Shown one piece after another: positions 41,612 to 42,307 of a DNA stretch of 42,307 nt. Below the pieces are notes generated by a model. It had not been told where the DNA came from. It was given only the letters and a program-made list of their open reading frames with translations, and ran no database searches. Both the position numbers and the translations under genes were made by a program. This DNA is from Mesorhizobium sp. ORS 3324 (GTDB taxonomy: Bacteria > Pseudomonadota > Alphaproteobacteria > Rhizobiales > Rhizobiaceae). Positions within the stretch are counted from its first letter, which is position 1. Each line of letters begins with the position of its first letter. The DNA lies in the NCBI GenBank assembly GCA_000824825.2, contig LM655186.1:59433-101739 (forward strand). The letters are read 5' to 3'.

Positions 41612-42307
41612 TCAGGTCTCCAGCCAGACGTTCTGGAAATCCATCTTGTAGGTTTGGTGCATTGCGTAGTTCTTCACCTTCTTGTTCATGTGGCAGTAGA
41701 GCTTCTGCCAGAACGGCTGGATGATGACGCCGGAATCCTGCAGGATCTGCTCGACATCCTTCATCACCTCCTTGCGCTTGGCGACGTCGACGAGCGACAG
41801 CGCCTGCTGGAGCTTGGCGTCGAACTCCGGGTTGGAGTAGGCCGTCTCATTCCAGGCCTCGCCGCTGCGATAGCCGAGCGCCAGCACCTGGACGCCGAGC
41901 GGGCGCATGTACCAGATGGTCAAGGAATAAGGATATTTCGTCCAGTCATTCCAGAAGGTCGAGCCGGGCAGCACCGTGCGTTTCACCTTGATGCCGGCGT
42001 CGCGCAGCTGGCCGGCGATGGCATCGCCGGTGTTCTTCTGCCACTCGTCCTCGACGGTGATCAGTTCGTGCTCGAAGTCGGCCTGTCCGGCGTCGGCCAT
42101 CAGCTTCTTGGCGCCGGCCGCATCCCGGCTCTTCTTGGGCAACGGATAATATTCCGGATGGATCGGGCTGACATGGTGGTTCTCACCGACCGTGCCGCGG
42201 CCGGCGTAGCCCAGTTGCATGACGGCGTTGTTGTCGACCGCCATCTGCAGCGCGTTGCGCACCCTTTTGTCGTCATAGGGCTTGTGCGTGATGTTGGTGC
42301 GGGCAAC
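41612..42307 (-). CDS. ABC transporter substrate-binding protein, family 5 (C-terminal part, cut by window edge)
   Basis: The frame is open to the window end, so 231 codons of the C-terminal part are seen and the start is outside. The region NITHKPYDDKRVRNALQMAV (near the edge) is the conserved family-5 solute-binding segment, followed by YPLPKKSRDAAGAKKLMADAG and a C-terminal stretch with YSNPEFDAKLQQAL and IIQPFWQKLYCHMNKKVKNY. Ligands of this family are peptides, nickel or opine-like molecules; no choice can be made here. Permease genes would be expected outside the window. Confidence 0.9.
   Translation of the reverse strand, partial: VARTNITHKPYDDKRVRNALQMAVDNNAVMQLGYAGRGTVGENHHVSPIHPEYYPLPKKSRDAAGAKKLMADAGQADFEHELITVEDEWQKNTGDAIAGQLRDAGIKVKRTVLPGSTFWNDWTKYPYSLTIWYMRPLGVQVLALGYRSGEAWNETAYSNPEFDAKLQQALSLVDVAKRKEVMKDVEQILQDSGVIIQPFWQKLYCHMNKKVKNYAMHQTYKMDFQNVWLET

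Overview
The window looks like a chromosomal segment of a GC-rich alphaproteobacterium of the Rhizobiales, most likely Mesorhizobium or a close relative. Supporting this are a full cyclic beta-1,2-glucan pair (ndvB/ndvA), a five-enzyme hut pathway with hutF and hutG, aztABC-type zinc uptake, and two families of long palindromic intergenic repeats of the kind seen in Rhizobiaceae and Phyllobacteriaceae. The genus is inferred from family resemblance, not from a search. I see no rRNA, tRNA, CRISPR array, phage or insertion sequence.

Layout. 1-11 kb: ndvB (2859 aa synthase) and ndvA (exporter) on the minus strand, separated by a hairpin-rich gap. 11-19.5 kb: histidine utilisation, with hutIHGUD on the minus strand and hutFC on the plus strand, diverging from one short region that carries a perfect HutC-type palindrome. 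A palindromic repeat sits inside the operon between hutH and hutG. 19.7-23.4 kb: a RidA-family gene, the zinc ABC transporter aztABC with Zur-like sites, and a rhodanese-like DUF442 gene. 23.5-31.6 kb: tyrosine/homogentisate catabolism, with an Lrp regulator divergent from hpd and a MarR regulator divergent from an operon of hmgA, an MBL hydrolase, a small unknown protein, a fumarylacetoacetase-family hydrolase and a DinB-family protein. Two toxin-antitoxin modules (Phd/PIN and BrnT/BrnA) lie between the two halves, next to an AT-rich orphan membrane-protein gene. 31.6-34.1 kb: kbl-tdh for threonine breakdown. 34.4-36.7 kb: a membrane GGDEF-EAL protein followed by a broken 3' remnant of a polysaccharide deacetylase gene. 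36.7-42.3 kb: a MarR regulator with a divergent small membrane protein, an old-yellow-enzyme demethylase-like oxidoreductase, queF, two tandem secreted paralogues and the C-terminal part of a peptide-type solute-binding protein cut by the window edge.

How the genes work together. Much of the window feeds amino acids into central metabolism: histidine to glutamate (HutH, U, I, F, G), 4-hydroxyphenylpyruvate to fumarate and acetoacetate (Hpd, HmgA, FAH), threonine to glycine and acetyl-CoA (Tdh, Kbl), and probably N-methylated amino acids (the flavin oxidoreductase). Each pathway has its own local regulator. The most interesting point is that the homogentisate operon shows no glutathione-dependent maleylacetoacetate isomerase. 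A DinB-fold protein, whose superfamily includes mycothiol-dependent maleylpyruvate isomerase, occupies the place where one would be expected. This is an inference worth testing.
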